A DNA stretch of 64,000 bases from Ligula intestinalis (lineage: Eukaryota; Platyhelminthes; Cestoda; Diphyllobothriidea; Diphyllobothriidae). The translations under genes and the position numbers were made by a program. The notes beneath the pieces were generated by a model that was not told the origin of the DNA, ran no database searches, and saw only the letters and a program-made list of their open reading frames with translations. Location of the stretch: the NCBI GenBank assembly GCA_036362985.1, contig JAYGXS010000003.1:75994541-76058540 (forward strand). Reading direction: 5' to 3'. Positions 25,245-36,690 of the stretch are shown piece after piece (within the stretch, counting starts at the first letter, position 1; the number at the start of each line of letters is the position of its first letter).

Positions 25245-25517
25245 ATGGTCAATGCTCAAAACGAGATGATCGAGAGAGAAATAAATCAGAAACTGGGGAT
25301 CCAGCGGGTGCCGACGTCACAGTCCACCGTTTCAAGAATCATGAAAAAAATCAATAACTCGAGAAAGTGGCTGTTATTGTTGCCTGCAGAAAGAAATACA
25401 CCCACACTGATTAACATCCGGATAACTTATGCGAATGCCATTGCCTTGGTGCCCGATGAACATATTACAATGCATACAGGGGTCTATATAAATGCATACA
25501 GGGGTCTTTATAGATGA
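25245..25517 (+). pseudogene. Transposase-like helix-turn-helix fragment
   Basis: The 90-residue frame starts MVNAQNEMIEREINQKLGIQ and has QSTVSRIMKK at about residues 27-36. The pattern E-I-x-x-K-L-G-(I) ... STVSRI-K is that of a DNA-binding helix-turn-helix of pogo/CENP-B or other transposases. After residue 45 the product loses resemblance and runs into the terminal repeat, where it stops. Upstream, the same frame is open but broken by stops near 25215-25225. No DDE catalytic residues are present. It is best seen as the surviving N-terminal scrap of the transposase that mobilised the inner element. Confidence 0.4.
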
Positions 25518-25547
25518 ATACCCCTGTAATAACTGGCGACTACTGTA

Positions 25548-27354
25548 GTATTGTTTTACTGCTACAAAATTTTTTTGCGGTTCAGTGCAGTAAACGGAAA
25601 GTCTCACTTCTTTTTTTATAATGGCGTGTTCGTATCTCAGAATCCTTCCATCCACTGTTTGCATTGCTGTCGTCCTGCATTTTGCATAAATTAGCCGGAA
25701 GTAGCTGGGCCATAATCTGGACGACACGCAACCAAACGCTTGCCAAATGACCACCGAGATGAGGGCCTACAAGTCTGCGGAAATTTGCCATTACAAGCCG
25801 TCATTAGCTGGATAAAAGACGATATGGGTAACTGCTTAGATGCGCATTGACTGAGCCATTCTTCTAGCGAGGGTAGTGGCAGAAAATGCAGGCTTCCAAA
25901 GGGAAGTTGGACGCTAGGCCCATAGTTGTATTGAAATGCGCTGCTGCAGTATTTCTGGCCTTGGCGATTTTTGGTCATTCTATCATTAAATTAAATCATA
26001 GGTGAATTCTTTCATCTAAAATCTCCTCAAGCTTCTTTGCTTTTCGAATATATTTGGTAAAGGCAATTTATGCAAACAGTGTATGCTACCACTAACTTCG
26101 CAAGTGTTTAAATCATGCATGGTTGTTATAACTAGTTCCAATAGCGGGTGCTAACCGTAGAGAAACAGCGAAATATATGCAAGTTAATAAGAAAATATGT
26201 ACCTTTTCGCCGCATTTAACCTTCTCGGCCTATAAATATAACAGGTAAATTGAAAGAAATATCAAAACTTCAACACAACGGCAAATTGTAATAAATAAAA
26301 GGAAGTTTAATAACAAAAGGTAAAAAAAACAACCCTGTGCAAGTCTTTAAACGAATGTGCTGGTAAAAACACAGAAAGTTACTTCCCATAGCTGTGAAAT
26401 AAAAATCAACCCCAGCCAGACTATGTATTTTGAAGCCAAGGGTGTTTCCAACAGGAGAGAAAAAACGAATTAATTTCCGAAGGATGTATAACTTTCTGGG
26501 GAAGTGTAATTTTACTTTAAATGTACCCTCAATGAGGGCATTGTATGGGTGGAAATTGATCAGTCAGTTAGGTCACCTGTTATTTCAATTGCCTGTGTAA
26601 GTTATAGAAACGTTAACAGAACACGAGTCATGGATGCAGATATGCGTCCGATTGTGTGTGGCTGGTGGATGTCAGTGCTCCCTAAACGGCCACATGGTGA
26701 ATGTCCTAGACTAACAGGGGAGCCAGCTCAATGCATGCCAGGGGTTATCCTTGTTGCGGGCAAAACCAACTTAGGTAGCCCCCCCCCTCAGGTAAACCTA
26801 GTCCCAGGATTGTGTCCCACGAAATGGTGGTTATAAAGCTTTTAGGGTGGGAAAGTAGGATATGCGGAAAAGGATATTTTTAAAGTAAGTGTCAAGTGAA
26901 AAATATTTTGTCAAAGTTGTTTCCCGTAACCGCTGGGAGTAAGTTGTTCTGCATATAAATTTAAGGTTTAAGTGGCTTTTTGCGTCGCGGAGTATAGTAA
27001 TGTAACTCTAGAGCGGTAAGTTGGACCTCAAATGAGTTGAGTGGACGGCCTTATAACCAACACTTTTATTTTTTCATGAATTTCGAGAAACCTGCAATTT
27101 GATAGTCGGGTTCTTCCGCAACACGTTAAACGATAGTTCACACTTGGAAAATCCACAGATATAAATCAACAAAAGTTCTAAATATAATTAAATAAAATGC
27201 GTATAGCAGTTATTAAAGTATATTCCACTGTGTATCCTTAGTTATCACAAATTAAACCTTAAAGCAACCGTTTTTGTAGAACAACATGCTGGTCGAAACG
27301 ATTAGGACGGGAACTAAATAAAGTACTGTTGCCGAGTAGCGTTCCCATCATAAA
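25548..27354. other. No gene recognised, probably repetitive
   Basis: Overlapping minus-strand frames at 25.58-25.98 kb and a plus-strand frame at 26.55-26.84 kb show no protein motif. A C9 run occurs near 26779. I suspect old repeats but cannot show this from the window. Confidence 0.4.
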
Positions 27355-27530
27355 TTCTCAGCACGATGGGAGCGTGGTCGCACAAAAAAGGGCGACCATG
27401 GCCACACCAGCTGCCTATGCCTGATATCGCCAACGGTCTTCTTGACTGTGTCTTGACATAGGGCAGAAGTGGGTGAGGGAGAGATAGTACGGTAGATGCG
27501 GCACAAGTCTATCTTCACTTCAAGCAAATT
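27355..27530 (-). repeat. Dispersed repeat, minus-strand copy
   Basis: Read on the minus strand, this matches the plus-strand repeat at 62.33-62.53 kb in order: a CTCTCCCTCACCCACTT-type segment, then CAGTCAAGAAG, GGCAGCTGGTGTGG, and GCGACCACGCTCCCA against AAGACCACCCCTGGC. Two copies in opposite orientations point to a mobile dispersed repeat. A 3' piece resembles Pol III box B in the other copy only. Confidence 0.6.
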
Positions 27531-30500
27531 CACGAGCAAGTCACTGTCCCTAAACCATCCCGTGGTGTAGCACATGGTGGACACCGTCAAAAACGATGGT
27601 CTTACTCTCTACAGGTCTAAAGTGTGGCATATCTGCTTATCAGGTCATAACCTAATTTTCAAGTACGGAGCTCGTCCTTATTGTTCATAAAGGTTACTTC
27701 ATTGAGGCAGCATGAGCAGAACATTTTTCTGCTTGTACAATAGCTGGAATTTTGGAACGCGTTATAACTTGAATAAATTACTAAGGGAACGTTGAAAGAT
27801 TACGTCTCGTGTAGCATAAACCAACGAGAATTCAGCCGCACCTAAATGCTAGCTTATGAACGCGTTTTCTACTAATTGTTTGCTAAGATAAAACTCTGTT
27901 AAAAATAGCAACCAGTGTGGTTTATTGAAGTTTGGATTGAATTAAATGCCCATCGAAATTTAGATATAGCTTAAAGAAAAGACAAAAAATAATTCTTTCT
28001 TGCCATTTAAGCAAATTAAGTTTCCTTTGAAGTTTATGAGGAAAGAAAGGGTTGCTTTGGGTTTAAAAAGTTTTAGATGAGATTTTTGCAACAGTTAGAT
28101 GCCTATTCAGAAAAAAAATTTTCTACTTAGTTATTAATGCTGCTTGTTTTAATTACCATACTGTTCAACTTAACTGCACAACTGTAGGAACCCTGCTCAC
28201 TTCTTTGCTCTAGGTTATATAACTGGAAGATACAAATAGCAAGTAATTTGAAACTTTGAATGTATACGTAACAGCTAGTTGGCTTCAGGTTAGTGTGGAA
28301 TGCAGAAATTGTTTTCCTTTAATAAAAGCTACTCTTTCTTCTAGTATTAAGCTGCGGAGGGTGTTAACGGGAGAATAAGTTCTACTTTGTTTCTGCAAAA
28401 TATATTGGAAGTTTTAAGGGCAATAAAAATCAACTGGAAAACTGCCTAATATTTGATGACTAATTTAAAAAAATTGTAGCACGTACGAGCAACCAGAATT
28501 AAGCTTTCGCAAAAGAAGATAATTTAGCAGATAGACAGGCATCAGAACTCAGGTTGTTAACCATACCGACATACCAACTTATTCTTTGGAAATTAAAAAA
28601 AACCATTCCCGAATTTGGTTAACCTTTCAAGGGATAGCCAATTAAATGTACCTTCCTAAAATGGGCAAAGCAGATATCAGTCATTACGCTTGGAATCGCA
28701 TTCATTACTTGGTTTTACCCTAATGTGAGTGCATAATAAAACAGCAACCGATAAAGTACTATTAATGTAACGTTAGAATTCCCGTACTGAAAGTGTCCTT
28801 TTCTAGAGAATACCTGTTAGCCGATACTTTTCTCTATTTTTTTACGTCAGGGATACATTTCTTCAATTAATTGTAATATATTAGGCTAACTGGTACATAA
28901 TAAATGCATAAATAACATGAACGCAAGTAGTCTTGAGATTTCAACGGCCCTGAAGCTAAGGCCGAATATTAAAGAAGGCTGCCTGGCGTCTACTACTGAG
29001 TCACGTATCGACTGACTGACTTTGACTGGTATACCTCAAGTGTAGCCTGTCGCCCCTTATTCACGTCTTGCGCCCTTCTTCGGTTGGTTTTTCCAGCGAG
29101 CTTTGTTGAAACAGCCTTGGCTGAGTATTTCTGTACTTTTGTATTGAGCTCCCAAAATAGAAGGCAGCCCTCATCACCTGATGGCCACATGTAAAAAGAT
29201 ATTCTGTCTGTAACATTAAGTGCTGACCGATTGTGGCAGCATGACTTGTACGTTTTATTTAGGAAGAGGGAAAATGAGGAAGACTTGAATGGCTGCCTAA
29301 ACAAGATCCGTGAACAGAAGCCGCTCACAATGGATATATCTGTGTGCCACCATACGAGGGCACAAGGCTAAGAAACAAGTTGATAAGTACCTTTAAATGA
29401 TAAGGTCACGCGGGAATCACAATTAATAACATGACGACCTTTTCTAAACGGGCAAAATGTGTCGGAGCTTTTCGATAAAGAACTAAGGAAACATCAGGTA
29501 CAAGTAGCATACTAAACCGCAGCTAAATAATAATCCCAGCTTGTACAAACAAAGGAAATGCAGGCTCCTCACAGAAATGGTGTTATCTGAAAATGTACTC
29601 TGTGCCAGTTGTGATGCAATTTACTGGGGTCGAACTGGGAAATTATTCGCCACTTGCACATTCAAACGTTACTTAGCAGTCAGAGAACTCGAGCGTTTAT
29701 CGCACTTGGCCATGTATACACCTGAGAAAACACGCGGATTGACGGTATTTGCGCAGTAAGATAAGACTGCAGCATATTGATTTATATACGACACACAAGC
29801 TTCTCAGGAGCAACTTAAAATTCGTACAGCCAACCACGACAGAGTGGCTAAATGCATATAACGCCTTATAGCGCAGGCGTCACCCAAGCATGGTAGACAT
29901 GGTTAGTTTAGTTAACTGTTTCCGTACAAATCCCATAATGTAGCATCGAACTTGGGCCAAGTCTCGGAAAATTGAACATTAAAGTTAACATCTTCTCGAA
30001 AAATATCCATATATGCTCAAACCCAAATGTCCCCCTTCACATTTATATTTTTTAAGAGATCTTAGGTAGGGGCATTTTTGAAAGACTTTCCCAAATTTGC
30101 CTCGGAATAAATGTGCACCCTCCTGTTTAACTTTTTTGTAGCACAGTTAACATACACGGGTAGTCTAACAACTTGTACAAATACATATGCTTTTTGACAA
30201 ATGCGTAACAGCAGCCATCAAATCCGTGTGATGCATATATGCTCCCTCGGTTATTATTCATTTTAAACAAGGTACAGCGCGTCAAGCTGCCAGGCGGAAA
30301 ATTATTTTTGATGATGCTGCTAGCGGAAAACGTCTAGCTGCGAAGCATGCGTTCTTTACACGCAGGTAATGCTTCCCTTTTAATTGATTACACCTGTTTA
30401 AGTGGATAGGCGGGTCTGCCAGTATGATTAGGTCAGTTTTTAGAACTATGCTTAAAGTCATTAATACTGGATTTTCTACCCAGCTCGGAATAGGAACATG

Positions 30501-31840
30501 CAGAAATTGTCTTCTCCTTGTTTCAGTGTGTGATTACTCAGAGATGCATGAAGAATAATGAACACTCTGTCTTTCTTCTTTTGTTTAGACCTTGTGTGCG
30601 TGGGTAGCATATTGTTCATAGGACAATAAAATGAGAGATATGGCCGAGTTTCGAGCCATAATTGCAGGGGTCGGCGCAACTAGACTTCAAAGGCGGCCAG
30701 CAATTAACCGACAAAAGACCATGTGTGCCGTTAATGGCAAAGGCTACCCCAATTAAGAACTGCGCTTGGATTAGGCAGTACATTTACTGGCAAGCATATT
30801 ATACAAATCTCCGAGGTTCGGTTATTTAATCCGACATTTAATTGCCAGGTTTTGAGCTGTAAACTCAAGTGTCCTTTTGGGTTTCAGAACGAAAATCATT
30901 CCATCATTGTTTTTGATAATAACATGATCCAATGAATGTCAGTTGGATGAAATGGCTAGCAGGAATAATTTTCAACGTGTTGGTTTTTTGGGTCTTATAA
31001 AGCCGAAGTATTATAATGGAAATAAGATCTGTTTAGAATTAACAAAAGCAAACGCCGTTTGAATGCTATTTAACGGACAAATTAGGAAGTTTGGTCAATG
31101 CCTACTTAACGACACGAAACGGTCTCGTGTTTATCCTATTGGCAGCTTCTTTCCTGTCGTCAACCATGTGTGAAACTAAATTATGCACCTCTACAACACC
31201 GTCCTGTCCCGCCTTTTGAATTAAGATTGGGAATTAGGTTATAGCCTAAAATGAAGTGTCTTTGTTCGCCAACAAAGGTTTTCAGTACCCTAAGAATATG
31301 TTGATTGATTGGTTAAAGATGAGTCCTTGACACGACACGTAAATCTTATGAAGTAGAAACGCGCATTTAAATATCTCTATGCAATTGCTTGTTTCGTCAG
31401 TTTTAATCTTTCAAAGTTTTAAGGAGAAACTGCAATCTAAATTCGCGACCATTATTTAAAGCGTGAGCAAGAACTTGATTGACTGAAGTATCCACTTAGC
31501 ATACGAAGGACAAGAAATGCTAATGGGTTAAATGTAACGTTAGTTAGGTCCGGTTAGTTAATGTTCGACAATTTGAACATTGTTGCCATAAATGCCTACC
31601 GTGTGCCCGACAGCATGGTTTGTGAAGGAACGTTGAGGTATGGGGACGGTAGACTTGCGAGGGCTCTGTGACACACTCTCTCCTTCTTCTTTACCCAGGG
31701 TTTGGCCTGAGAATGGCGTCAAGAAAAATGAAGACAAAACAAGGAGCTAAAGACGGACGTGGCGTCAACCCGCACTTACTTTTTCCATTATATGCCTGGA
31801 TAACATACTAAGGAGCAGGACTTTACAATAAAAGAAGGCC
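27531..31840. other. No gene recognised
   Basis: AT-rich DNA. A 111-codon minus-strand frame (28993-29328) and others have no motif. I see no inverted ends or tRNA boxes. Confidence 0.5.
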
Positions 31841-31846
31841 GTCGGG

Positions 31847-31870
31847 GCAGTTGGTTCGAATACCAACTGC
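31847..31870. repeat. Perfect hairpin with box-B-like loop
   Basis: GCAGTTGGT and ACCAACTGC form a 9-bp perfect stem around TCGAAT. The whole resembles a tRNA T-arm (GGTTCGAATACC), but no box A is found at the right distance upstream. Confidence 0.6.
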
Positions 31871-31954
31871 TGAATACGAGGTCCGAGTAATCCCATCAGT
31901 CGGCAGTATTCTTAACCATTCTTTGTACCCTGCCGTGATATATTCAAGCACATA

Positions 31955-32112
31955 AACTTCTTTATAAGGATAAATACTCGATGCCGTAGTTCAACATCCT
32001 TCCCTTATCTGCGCATCTCTCAGACTTGTTCACGATTACATATGCCTAAGGATTCATGACGGAATCCAAAACGTCAGGACAATAAAACTCCTGTAATAGT
32101 GATCTCTTCAAC
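31955..32112 (+). mobile_element. Solo Penelope-like 3' end
   Basis: This matches the 3' untranslated end of the minus-strand PLE at 49.75 kb over about 150 bases. Shared words in order are TATCTGCGCAT, TCTCAGAC, ACGATTAC, CCTAAGGATTC or its equivalent, GGAATCC, AACGTCAGG, an AATAAA run and AGTGATC. No RT precedes it. It is a truncated or solo copy of the same family. Confidence 0.8.
32038..32082 (+). ncRNA. Decayed hammerhead-like motif
   Basis: The stem II hairpin GGATTC...GGAATCC (32050-32067), AAAA in place of GAAA, and CGTCAGG are kept. The CTGATGA box has decayed to ATGCCTA. It is homologous to the motif of the PLE at 49.8 kb and is not expected to cleave. Confidence 0.5.
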
Positions 32113-34837
32113 GCCTCCAAACCCTCCTCTTGTCAGTTTCAGGTACTTCAGTTGTATACCGTAAACGTACCTTGCTCCGTCCCCACACCCTACTAAATGG
32201 GAGGACAGAATTATCAGTAATGATCACAGAACGCTGACTGAAATGAAAATGTCCGCGTTTTTGCTTTTCCGTGGCAGCACGTGGCCAAAGCCCATCAGGT
32301 ACCGCTTTCCATATCGCAAAGGATCGCCCATGTGCATTGTTCCTCTCTCCAACAGGACACCGCACTAGGCACTCGTCATAATACCAGTAGCTACGAGCTA
32401 GATTTCGGCGCCCTATCCAGAACGCTCAGTTTTATGATGTGGAGGTTGGCCACACGGGCTGGCGACGCTTAATCCATCCCGTCTGCGCGTACCACCTACA
32501 TGCTCTGGCCCACAGACAAATAACGCACTGAAGGGATAGGTTGCTGAGAGTTCGCATGTGTTGGACTGCCATAGAGGAGACATTTCAGTTTGAGTCTCAT
32601 TCCGCCAGTCAGCCACTCCAAAAATAATTAAGTTTCCATATAAATAATATTATTATAGCTACATGGCAAAACTTTGGACGGTTTTCGCTTTTTTTGCAAC
32701 TGAATGAGCATAATAAACACTTCTTCCGAATTGACCGTCCTATGCGTGTATAACACCGCACATGATTTTTGGCCGTTAATATAAATATGGACGAATGCTG
32801 CAAGTCCTATTCTAACGACCCTGTCCAAACAGCGGCATTCATGGATGCTTTTTTAGTTCCTCGTGTAATCTGAGCTAAATTTAGATTAGTGTGGGCGGAT
32901 CCCTTCAGAAGTTGAAGCATTTTAGCCACCCCCACATCCAATTTAAATGCATTTGATCGTCCTCTAAAGGCTATATATTGAGACTCTTTACAAATTATGC
33001 TTACAAAACTGAATGATTCCTAAATTCATGCGGCTAAACGTAACCTAATCAAGGCAGACTCAGTTATTTTTCAAATCACTTCTACTCCTGAAGCGCTTTA
33101 TTGCTTGCCGTAGGAGTTGTTTCAATTGTTTGGTCATATTTTGCTGCGATTGTAAGGATTTCCTAGTCTTAAATCTGTCGGTTCCATGGGAATGTCCAAA
33201 TTTTCAACTGCAGGTTATATTTAACACTCCAGTTCTCATTGGAGATTTCGATACATGGCAGTAGCGTGCAATAATCTAGCCCGATCTTGGAGGCTGTAGG
33301 CGGTCACGTAGTAACCAGCATTAATCACTTGAGGGAAAAGTCCGAGAATATTAAAGTAGAAAAGAAAGTTTAGAAGACAATTTTTTGGTCGTTTATCTTT
33401 ATGCCGAGTTACTTATATGAAAAATGAAGTAGTCAGTTATGTACTATGGCTATACGGTTCTCGGGCGTGAGAAGGGGATTGATGAGTTACCTCTTCATTC
33501 CAACGCCGCCTGCATAATGGAGACGACGGGTTGAGGATTGCGTGCGAGTATTCATCGTGACTTTGAGTGGCGTGCAGTTACTATTTTTAGTCGGTCAAGA
33601 GAGACAAATAACCGGTATGAACGTGTTTTGAGTATAAAGTATTAGTTTCGCTGCTTGAATCGCTACGGCCTCGGTTTTGGCGAACACCCATTTGCGAAGG
33701 CCTTTGGAATACTGTGTCGGTGCCCAGTGGATGACCCAAAAGGCTCCTTTTGCGTCAACTTGGTCATTCATATCAACTAACTGTGTGAAAATTGGACATT
33801 AATTCGATAAATTTTTCTTCTTGGCTAGTCGGGCACGTACTAGTCAATTTTCACAGACAAAATACTATTGGCTAACGCCAATGCAATCGCTGGAGGGCGG
33901 CTGCTATTTGAAACGCGAAAAGTTGGTGCTCGAACACCTCGAAGCCTACATGCTCAAACTCATAGGTTGATTTTGATAACTTCCTATGTTATGCGTGATT
34001 GATTTCATTAATCCACTTACATCTTAAGACTGAAAGTAGCATATCCTTTTTACGCTGTTACTTCTGGTCTATGGATCGAAAGACTTTCACCCAAGCCTTA
34101 TCAAAAAAAACAGCGTGAGCCTTTTTGTCAATCGTTTTCTAATTGCTTTGCGAGCATCTGGTCAAGCGTATAAAATTTGCACCAAAACTCCACAGGTTTT
34201 TCAAGCAGTAAGTCCACTCGCCTCTCTCACACCATTTTTGATTTTTTCATGGGTATCATTTGACTCAATGATGCTCTGTTTTCTATAATATAATGCGCTT
34301 CTTCTCCGTGTTCTCGGTAGTAGACCTCCATTGATTTTTCTGGAGTGGCTGATTTATTCTGACTAACTTATCGGACCACTAAAATTGGTACCAAACATCG
34401 TGGAGGTTATAATCATATCCAGACAGTTTTTTGTAAAACGTGTATAAGACTGATAACTTCCAAGACCGTTTGGCATGCTTTCCCTTAAAGATTCCCAAAT
34501 ATCAATTTAACGACTACATGAAATCCGTGACTGCCCTGATTTGCCCGAACTGGTCACACTGAGCAACCAGTAAAGTCATGCGGTAGAAGTTCTATGCCTC
34601 AGGCGAAACCCAATGTGGGAATGCCCTTCTCGCAAATAAGAATGTTAGGACAATTGACATAAAAATCACTGATTTGATAACATATTTAGTCGCCCATTTT
34701 AAAAGAACTACGCACATACTGATGAAAGATTTTTTTCGCCTTTGAAATCAGCATGCAAAAAATAATAAACGTAATCCATGGTTCCTTATCAGCTGAAATC
34801 AAAATGTTACAAACCGTAAAACACCAAGACGCAGCCT
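32113..34837. other. No gene recognised
   Basis: 32.1-32.6 kb is GC-richer, with overlapping frames on both strands, and may be another repeat. The rest is unstructured AT-rich DNA. Confidence 0.45.
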
Positions 34838-35240
34838 GATAAGCATGTTTTCAATGTAGATTGTCCGAACAGGACTGGGTTCTTGTCAAATTCGTTGTTC
34901 AAGGCAGGTTTCAAACGGTTAATAATTTGATATTCTACTGCTTGCTACTCACAAGTTCTTTTTTCACCTATCAGACATAACATATGATTTTTTTGGCGCA
35001 AGGATGGCAACAAATATAATTTATCAGAGATTTCAGATGGTAGAGTCCCTCGAATAGATGCCACACGCCCGTGATCGCACAGTTGCTTGAGGCATGGGCT
35101 GAAAATCAGAGCGACGGACACGCTAAAACAATAATTTTACACCACCCCAGCTATAGCTATGAACTGCGCGTCTTTGCCTAACATGTCTCTGAACAGCAAG
35201 TCTTTGGCCATCCAAATAGCTCAGTGGCTAAAATAGTTGT
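34838..35240 (+). repeat. Old dispersed repeat, copy 1
   Basis: Aligns in the same order and direction with 36.34-36.69 kb: GATTGTCCG, TCAAATTC, GGTTAATAATT, TATTC, GGCAACA, ATCAGAGAT-TC, GCTGAAAATCAGAGCG, and CATCC-GGCT at the end. Identity is roughly 60% by eye, so the copies are old. A tRNA-like box A (TAGCTCAGTGGCTAA, near 35217) lies in the last part without a matching box B. Confidence 0.6.
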
Positions 35241-35943
35241 TTCTGCATACATATAACATGGGAATGTGTTGTGGAATGCCACGAGGCGTGGAATTCGTCA
35301 TATTTGCTCTTCTTTAAGCCCATGTGGTTTTCAGTGTAGACTGCTCTTTTCCATTATTTAAAGTTAGGCCCTATATTTGTGTGCTTACGGGTGACAAGAA
35401 TACGGACACAAATGCTAAACAACTGTGTTCACTAAGCTACTTCCCATTTTACCGTATGTCATGACAAACCACTTCAGCAAATTATCTGAAACAGGTATCG
35501 GCGAAATGTTTGTTGTAGAAGTGTGCACCGGCTATCATCAAACCTTTATTTGGGGATGTTTGCAGTTATTTTCCAAATACTGACATGAACACAACTCATT
35601 CCTTAAGGATATCGCCATGCGCCAAAAGCATATTGAATCTGCCTGACCACAGCAGGTACGTGCAGTCACGGATGTAAGAGGTAGGTGTTCCAGAAAGCAT
35701 GTTAAGTTTAGTAGGACATTTGCCTTTTTAAGCCATACTGACACCTTTCCTTTTATAAAATCTACGATTGTAAGGAAGGCAGTTGGATCAGTTCTTAACC
35801 AATATTAATGAGTTAATTAAGCTAATAATCTAAGATTATTAGTAATAATGATTTAAGAACCATCGAATAAGCCGTTGCCGTCAATAGTAGAAATAAACGT
35901 AAGGAGCTTATGTTCCATCTTTTGTGATGGTTTCAATCTTCAG
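35241..35943. other. No gene recognised
   Basis: Sequence between the old repeat copy and a candidate exon. The 68-codon minus-strand frame here has no motif. Confidence 0.45.
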
Positions 35944-36050
35944 GTTATTTGGACGTGCTGGGTTTTAACTTCGACGATGGTCTGGTCATTTAGGTTCAGG
36001 TCTACGCCGACGACGAAATCCACAAAAGCGCTGTATCCCACACCGAACAG
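35944..36050 (+). pseudogene. Candidate exon or exon relic with in-frame stop
   Basis: A good acceptor (TTTGTGATGGTTTCAATCTTCAG, ending at 35943) is followed by a frame reading YLDVLGFNFDDGLVI, then TAG at 35991-35993, then VQVYADDEIHKSAVSHTEQ up to a weak donor CAG|GTTTAG. The residue texture is clearly protein-like on both sides of the stop. The TAG itself lies in ATTTAG|GTTCAG, so it could instead be the acceptor of a second, 57-bp exon. The gene is not recognised. A pseudogene, a real short exon, or chance all remain possible. Confidence 0.3.
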
Positions 36051-36340
36051 GTTTAGGGTCTATTTTTACAAGCACCCTTTATTTTTATTGTATATTATAT
36101 CATTCGTTTGTGTTGTTATATCACTGGCTCAATCAGGCCAAATGTTGCAGTGTGAAGAAAAGAAGCTCTCGGCGTTCAGTAACGCATTCAGTTGTAAATA
36201 ATTTTCCGAGTGCTCAAATCCGTCATGAGGATTAAGTCCTGCTTGGGTCGATTGACCATGGTTAGTGCATCAAATTAGTCCACTGGCTGACATAATTGGG
36301 CCTGGGTTTTAGGCAGCAAAAGTTCAACGTTTCAACGTAG
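36051..36340. other. No gene recognised
   Basis: A hydrophobic run of about 20 residues occurs in one frame near 36080-36140, without further support. Confidence 0.4.
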
Positions 36341-36690
36341 ACTAATAGGTATGTTGTAAGGGCAGATTGTCCGTGTGTTTTTATCAAATTCTACGTTAAC
36401 AGAGATGGTACAAAAGGTTAATAATTCACTATTCCAGGGCAGGGCACCTAAAAATACTGTGTTTGCCTAATAAACGCCTAATATGGTTTATTTAGTTCAA
36501 AGGCGGCAACACGATAAGCGCATCGGAGATATCGGTGGACAGATCGCTTGTTCTAGTTTTTTTTGAGATATAAGCTAAAGATCAAAGCGGCGGAAACCCA
36601 ATGCAGCTTACTTTGCCACTGTTTCCATGTACATCAACACTGCACATCTTTTGGTTGGCATCCTCAATCGTAGGTTGGCTAGGGTACATT
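36341..36690 (+). repeat. Old dispersed repeat, copy 2
   Basis: This is the second member of the pair with 34.84-35.24 kb, in direct orientation and about 1.5 kb apart. The divergence argues against a single LTR pair of recent age. It could be two independent insertions or an ancient duplication. Confidence 0.6.

Larger units (their letters stand above)
24970..25526 (+). mobile_element. TA-flanked DNA transposon (inner), nested
   Basis: The ends CAGGGGTATTCATTTATA (left) and, on the minus strand, CAGGGGTATTCATCTATA (right) match at 27 of 29 positions through GACCCCTGT. TA flanks both (24968-24969, 25527-25528). Removing it restores GGGCTTAATAACTGG in the outer element, so the insertion site was a single TA. 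Each end carries subterminal copies of a 22-base unit. At 557 bp it is too short for a full transposase; one 90-codon frame inside has a helix-turn-helix-like segment. Confidence 0.85.
24557..25545. mobile_element. TA-flanked DNA transposon (outer), interrupted by another
   Basis: The left end CAGTAGTCGCCGGTTATTAA begins at 24557. The right end, read on the minus strand, is CAGTAGTCGCCAGTTATTA ending at 25545. Both are bordered by TA (24555-24556 and 25546-25547). The homology continues as GCCCAC on both sides once the inner element is removed. A TA target duplication with ends starting CAG fits the Tc1/mariner/pogo superfamily. Without the inner insertion the element is only about 430 bp and has no recognisable transposase, so it is a non-autonomous, MITE-like copy. 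Confidence 0.75.

Noticed and set aside
27348..27590. 80-codon minus-strand protein
   Set aside because: The same DNA is a dispersed repeat matching 62.4 kb, where the frame is not kept, so it is not coding.
35213..35275. tRNA-like box A (TAGCTCAGTGGCTAA)
   Set aside because: No box B and no cloverleaf; it falls inside the old dispersed repeat.
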